From positions 1-10,000 of the forward strand of contig NZ_JAIWON010000025.1 in the NCBI RefSeq assembly GCF_020216885.1: a stretch of DNA of 10,000 bases, in the 5' to 3' direction. The notes below the pieces were generated by a model, which ran no database searches, was not told where the DNA came from, and worked only from the letters and a program-made list of their open reading frames with translations. A program made the translations under genes and the position numbers. Shown piece by piece: positions 6,944 through 10,000 of this stretch (positions within the stretch are counted from its first letter, which is position 1; each line of letters starts with the position of its first letter). This DNA comes from Zymomonas sp. Its GTDB lineage: Bacteria; Pseudomonadota; Alphaproteobacteria; Sphingomonadales; Sphingomonadaceae.

Positions 6944-7666
6944 ATGAAGAGAATACTTGTTTTGACTGCCGCCCTTCTTCCAGTTTTTGCCCAGCCCGCT
7001 TTTGCCCGTATCGGTGTTGGTCGCGTTGTAAAAATGACCCGTGATGGTTTGAAATCTCCGCTTCAAAAAGCGGCCGAACGGGGCGATGCCAAAGCGCAAT
7101 ATGCTTTGGGCAATGCTTATTCCAAAGGCCAAGATGTTTCCAAAAGTGACGAACAAGCTGTCTCTTGGTATCAGAAATCTGCCAGCCAAGGCTATGCACC
7201 GGCTCAGGCGGCTTTGGGATATGCTTATTCCTCTGGATTGGGTGTGACCCATGACGATCAACAGGCCGTTTCTTTTTTCCAAAAAGCGGCCAATCAAGGT
7301 AATGCTTCGGCTCAATATAATTTAGGCATGGCCTATTCAAATGGTCAGGGTGTGCCTCATAGTGATGAAGAGGCTGCTTCTTGGTATCAAAGAGCGGCAC
7401 ATCAGGGTTATGCCCCTGCCGAATTTAATTTAGGTGCCGCCTATTATCATGGCGAGGGAATCGTTCAGGATTACGCTCAGGCCGTCTTTTGGTATCAAAA
7501 AGCGGCTGAACAGGGGGATGCCAAGGCGCAAACGGCGTTAGGTGTGGCCTATATTACAGGTCGAGGCGTGACGAAAAGCAGAGATAATGCGCTGATTTGG
7601 ATTCAGAAAGCCGCCGATCAGGGAGATGTGACGGCTCAAAAAATTCTACCTGCTTTGAAGAAATAA
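6944..7666 (+). CDS. Secreted Sel1-like repeat protein, second of the array
   Basis: A 240-residue protein with a clear signal peptide (MKRILVLTAALLPVFAQPAFA, cleavage after residue 21), a short basic linker and no lipobox Cys, so it is predicted soluble in the periplasm. Five regular 36-residue Sel1 repeats occupy about 44-79, 80-115, 116-151, 152-187 and 188-223, with a C-terminal cap (224-240, ADQGDVTAQKILPALKK). The cap resembles that of the first paralogue (KILQRLQ), which supports common descent. ATG 6944 is preceded by ACGGTGATT, which pairs with the 3' end of 16S rRNA and matches the start pattern of the array; an upstream TTG at 6899 lacks both. The gap from the previous gene is 230 bp. 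Likely a protein-binding scaffold; partner and role are unknown. Confidence 0.92.
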   Translation: MKRILVLTAALLPVFAQPAFARIGVGRVVKMTRDGLKSPLQKAAERGDAKAQYALGNAYSKGQDVSKSDEQAVSWYQKSASQGYAPAQAALGYAYSSGLGVTHDDQQAVSFFQKAANQGNASAQYNLGMAYSNGQGVPHSDEEAASWYQRAAHQGYAPAEFNLGAAYYHGEGIVQDYAQAVFWYQKAAEQGDAKAQTALGVAYITGRGVTKSRDNALIWIQKAADQGDVTAQKILPALKK

Positions 7667-7699
7667 ATTTTTCTGAAAGGCTTTTTTGAGAAAAGAGCG

Positions 7700-7722
7700 G
7701 GGTGGCCTGTGGCGGGCTGCCC
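7700..7722 (+). terminator. GC-rich hairpin after the second Sel1 gene
   Basis: GGGTGGC (7700-7706) can pair with GCTGCCC (7716-7722), including two G-U pairs, with a 9-base loop; only three T's follow soon after. It lies 33 bp past the stop. It may weaken readthrough to the third gene, but it is not a strong terminator. Confidence 0.15.
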
Positions 7723-7833
7723 TGCCTTTATTGATATCGGAAATTGGGGGCGGTCATTTTTCCGAATGATCTTTTTGTCACGGATGGTTTTCTGGGGGGA
7801 GCGCTGTCTGTGGTTGTTATTCCTTTTGAATAG

Positions 7834-7845
7834 ACGGTTATTGTG
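7834..7845 (+). promoter_or_regulatory. Ribosome site that fixes a GTG start
   Basis: ACGGT-TATT-GTG here aligns with GGCGGT-GGTC-ATG (5885-5897), ACGGT-GATT-ATG (6935-6946) and GGCGGT-TGTT-ATG (9347-9359). The shared (G/A)CGGT plus exactly four bases supports GTG at 7843 as the true start of the third Sel1 gene. In the best cases (the first and second genes) the element extends toward the GGTGATC part of the anti-Shine-Dalgarno complement. Confidence 0.6.
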
Positions 7846-9219
7846 AAAAAAATTCTGCTTTTGTCGGCTTTCTTCTGGCCTGTAATGCTGTCTCCTATCG
7901 CTGCGGCGCGAAAGCCTGTTCTTCAAGCGGGTAAGGATAATCCGAGGATGTCGCTGGAGCAGGCGGCTGAAGCCGGTGATGTCGCGGCACAATCCAATTT
8001 AGGCTTGGCCTATTATGCCGGAGCAGAGTTGCCTAAAGATGCAGCAATGGCCGCTTTTTGGTTTGAAAAAGCCGCGCGTAAAGGTTTTTCAGCGGCGCAA
8101 TATAATCTGGCCGGTCTTTATGCCACAGGAGAGGGCGTGGCTCAAAGTGATAAGCAGGCGGCCTTTTGGTATCAGAAAGCGGCCGAGCAAGGTGTTGATG
8201 AAGCGCAGTATAATCTTGCTCTGGCTTATGAGCAGGGTAAAGGCGTTGAGCAAAATAATGAACAGGCGCTTTTTTGGCTGAAAAAAGCCGTCGATCAGAA
8301 TTCTTTTAAGGCTGAAACGCATTTGGGGTTAGCCTATCGAGCCGGTGTTATCCTGCCTCGTGATAATAAAAAAGCGGTGGCGCTTTTTCTGAAAGCAGAT
8401 CGTGAAGCCTATTATGCTGAAGCACAAACGGCTTTGGGCGATGCTTATCGTCTCGGTCTCGGGGTAAAAATGGATGACCAAAAAGCGGTCTCTTGGTATC
8501 GGAAAGCGGCCGATCAAGGCGATGTGAAAGCCGAAACGGCTTTGGCTGTTGCTTATGCTTTGGGAATGGGCGTGCCGAAAGATTATGAGCGTGGACTAGC
8601 CTTGTTCCAAAAAGCTGCCGATCAAGGTTATGCCGAAGCGCAATATAATTTAGCTTTTGCTTATGCCAATGGCAAAGGCGTGCCAAAAGATGCCGAAAAG
8701 GCCGTTTATTGGTATCAGAAAGCCGCTGACCAAGGCGATGTTGATGCACAATTCTATCTTGGGCTCGCCTATCGAAAAGGGGAAGGCATTGAGCAAAATA
8801 ATGAAAAAGCTGTCTTTTGGTATAAAAAATCAGCAGAGCAGGGCTATGCCAAGGCTCAATTGAATTTGGGGTTTTGTTATCATAATGGCCTAGGTTTAGC
8901 GCTGGATTATGACAGAGCGGTATTCTGGTATCGCAAAGCGGCGGAGCAGGGCGATAGCAAAGCCGAATATAATCTGGCTATCGCTTATTATAATGCTGAA
9001 GGTGAGCCACGGGATCTTGCCCAGTCGATCGATTGGTTCCAGAGAGCCGCCAGTCATGGCGAAGTGAGCGCTCAATATAATCTTGGGGTTTTCTATCTGA
9101 AAGGCGAAGGCGTGCCGAAAGATCGGAATCAAGCCATTTTCTGGCTGGAAAAAGCAGCTGCCCGAGGGAATGTCGAGGCTGAGTCAAGCTTGCATAATTT
9201 GGATCATTATCCGATTTAA
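7843..9219 (+). CDS. Large secreted Sel1-like repeat protein, third of the array
   Basis: A 458-residue protein starting with GTG. The signal peptide is MKKILLLSAFFWPVMLSPIAAA with likely cleavage after residue 22; there is no lipobox Cys. After a short linker ending SLEQ come eleven Sel1 repeats (about 42-438) and a 20-residue cap. Repeats 4 and 5 (about 150-222) are degenerate: the usual AxxG turn becomes VDQN and DREA, and repeat 5 has 37 residues, which could kink the superhelix. The number of repeats is twice that of the two upstream genes, suggesting internal duplication or fusion. Bases 7844-7862 are identical to 5896-5914 of the first paralogue, a 19-base trace of shared origin. The pre-repeat segment (SLEQ at 37-40) is shared with the fourth paralogue. 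Predicted periplasmic scaffold; function unknown. Confidence 0.93.
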   Translation: MKKILLLSAFFWPVMLSPIAAARKPVLQAGKDNPRMSLEQAAEAGDVAAQSNLGLAYYAGAELPKDAAMAAFWFEKAARKGFSAAQYNLAGLYATGEGVAQSDKQAAFWYQKAAEQGVDEAQYNLALAYEQGKGVEQNNEQALFWLKKAVDQNSFKAETHLGLAYRAGVILPRDNKKAVALFLKADREAYYAEAQTALGDAYRLGLGVKMDDQKAVSWYRKAADQGDVKAETALAVAYALGMGVPKDYERGLALFQKAADQGYAEAQYNLAFAYANGKGVPKDAEKAVYWYQKAADQGDVDAQFYLGLAYRKGEGIEQNNEKAVFWYKKSAEQGYAKAQLNLGFCYHNGLGLALDYDRAVFWYRKAAEQGDSKAEYNLAIAYYNAEGEPRDLAQSIDWFQRAASHGEVSAQYNLGVFYLKGEGVPKDRNQAIFWLEKAAARGNVEAESSLHNLDHYPI

Positions 9220-9250
9220 GAGCTTTCCTCTGTGCGGCTATGAAGGATTG

Positions 9251-9283
9251 AAACGGCTTTTGTTTCTTTCGACAAAGCTGTTT
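9251..9283 (+). terminator. Long hairpin between the third and fourth Sel1 genes
   Basis: The arm at 9251-9263 (AAACGGCTTTTGT) pairs with 9272-9283 (ACAAAGCTGTTT) over 12 pairs with one G-U and one bulged T; the loop is eight bases. It starts 32 bp past the stop. Only a short AT-rich stretch follows, not a clean T-run, so it may be a weak terminator or an mRNA-stabilising stem. Confidence 0.35.
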
Positions 9284-9356
9284 AATATTGGCTAAAACCT
9301 CTTAAATAGGTCGAAGGAAAAGAAGTTCAGCTTTTTTGAGAGGATGGGCGGTTGTT

Positions 9357-10000
9357 ATGAGAAAATTCCTGTTTTTTACGGCCGTTTTTTTGCCTTTTGT
9401 CGTTAATCCGGCGCAAGCCCAGACGGCGAAATCAGGAAAAGTGGTAGCCGGAAAAACGGCTCTGTCTTTGGAACAGAAGGCCAAAGCCGGTAACCCCAAA
9501 GCGCAAACCGATTTAGGCACGGCTTATTATAACGGCCAAGGTATGGCGCAGGACTATAAACAGGCTATGGTCTGGTATCAGAAGGCGGCCAACCAAGGTT
9601 ATCCGCTTGCCCAATATTATCTGGGTAATGCTTGTTTGCAGGGCATCGGTTTGACCCAAAGCGATGAGCAGGCCGTTTCATGGTATCAAAAGGCAGCTAA
9701 TCAGGGTTTGGCTGATGCTCAATATAGTTTGGCTATCGCCTATTATACTGGGCGCGGTGTGACGCAGAATTATGGGCAGGCTTCTTTCTGGTTTCAGCGT
9801 TCTGCCAATCAAGGCTTCGTTCCTGCCCAATTTTATTTGGGTGTTATGTATCGGAATGGAGCAGGCATAGCCGAGGATGATGACCGCGCTTTATTCTGGT
9901 TTCATAAGGCCGCCGATAAAGGCTATGCCGATGCTCAATATAATTTGGGGCTGATCTATCACGAGGGCAAGGTCGTTAAAAAAGATGAGAAACAGGCGAC
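9357..10000 (+). CDS. Secreted Sel1-like repeat protein, fourth of the array, cut by the window end
   Basis: The first 214 residues are present and the frame is open at base 10000. The signal peptide MRKFLFFTAVFLPFVVNPAQA (cleavage after residue 21, before Gln) has no lipobox Cys. A short linker with SLEQ (37-40) is followed by Sel1 repeats at about 42-77, 78-113, 114-149 and 150-185, and a fifth that starts at 186 and is cut. First-repeat register (residue 42) and linker are the same as in the third gene, making these two the likely closest pair. ATG 9357 is preceded by GGCGGTTGTT in the array's common pattern. The gap from the previous gene is 137 bp with a hairpin. Function is unknown; a protein-interaction role is inferred from the fold. 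Confidence 0.92.
   Translation, partial: MRKFLFFTAVFLPFVVNPAQAQTAKSGKVVAGKTALSLEQKAKAGNPKAQTDLGTAYYNGQGMAQDYKQAMVWYQKAANQGYPLAQYYLGNACLQGIGLTQSDEQAVSWYQKAANQGLADAQYSLAIAYYTGRGVTQNYGQASFWFQRSANQGFVPAQFYLGVMYRNGAGIAEDDDRALFWFHKAADKGYADAQYNLGLIYHEGKVVKKDEKQA

Noticed and set aside
6887..7400. Minus-strand ORFs of 142 and 152 codons
   Set aside because: They are antisense shadows of the Sel1 repeats, open only because the repeated codons give stop-poor complements; no ribosome site or family features.
7636..7992. Minus-strand ORF of 118 codons across the gap between the second and third Sel1 genes
   Set aside because: It overlaps the ends of two well-supported genes on the other strand, and its composition (His/Arg/Gln-rich) is typical of antisense translation.
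5895..10000. Direct repeats of about 108 bp as a possible DNA-level repeat element
   Set aside because: The periodicity is exactly that of the 36-residue Sel1 protein repeat and the copies are diverged at synonymous sites, so it is a coding repeat and not a mobile or CRISPR-like array.

Overview
The window looks like chromosomal DNA of Zymomonas mobilis or a very close relative. The gene at 3492-4286 matches what I remember of the Z. mobilis acid phosphatase PhoC (264 residues, signal peptide, KX6RP/PSGH/SRX5HX3D motifs). The moderate base composition and the other alphaproteobacterial-type genes fit. The species call rests on recall of PhoC, not on a search.

Left half (1-5388): four genes, all on the minus strand and all for the cell envelope or periplasm. 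In transcription order they are a Tat-exported calcineurin-type metallophosphoesterase (5388-4444), PhoC (4286-3492), a TonB-dependent outer-membrane receptor (3163-671) and an S1/P1-type zinc nuclease (642 to beyond base 1). The last two are 28 bp apart and are probably one transcript. Together they suggest a periplasmic phosphate or nucleic-acid scavenging unit: the nuclease would cut nucleic acid to nucleotides, the two phosphatases would release phosphate, and the receptor could bring a substrate across the outer membrane. The receptor's substrate is not visible in the sequence. A good match to the PhoB operator (Pho box) lies at 5578-5595, oriented toward the metallophosphoesterase gene.

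Middle (5389-5894): a 506-bp divergent intergenic region holding the Pho-box candidate, an inverted repeat and an orphan strong Shine-Dalgarno sequence.

Right half (5895-10000): four tandem plus-strand paralogues encoding secreted Sel1-like repeat proteins (272, 240 and 458 residues, and one cut by the window end). Each has a signal peptide, no lipobox cysteine, and a run of 36-residue alpha/alpha repeats; about 26 repeats are visible. All four starts carry the same ribosome-binding pattern, (G/A)CGGT followed by four bases and then ATG or GTG. This fixes the third gene's start as GTG and points to duplication of the whole gene including its leader. Gaps of 137-230 bp with weak hairpins suggest separate transcription units or a loosely coupled series. 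The array probably continues past base 10000.

No RNA genes, insertion sequences, CRISPR arrays or phage genes were seen.
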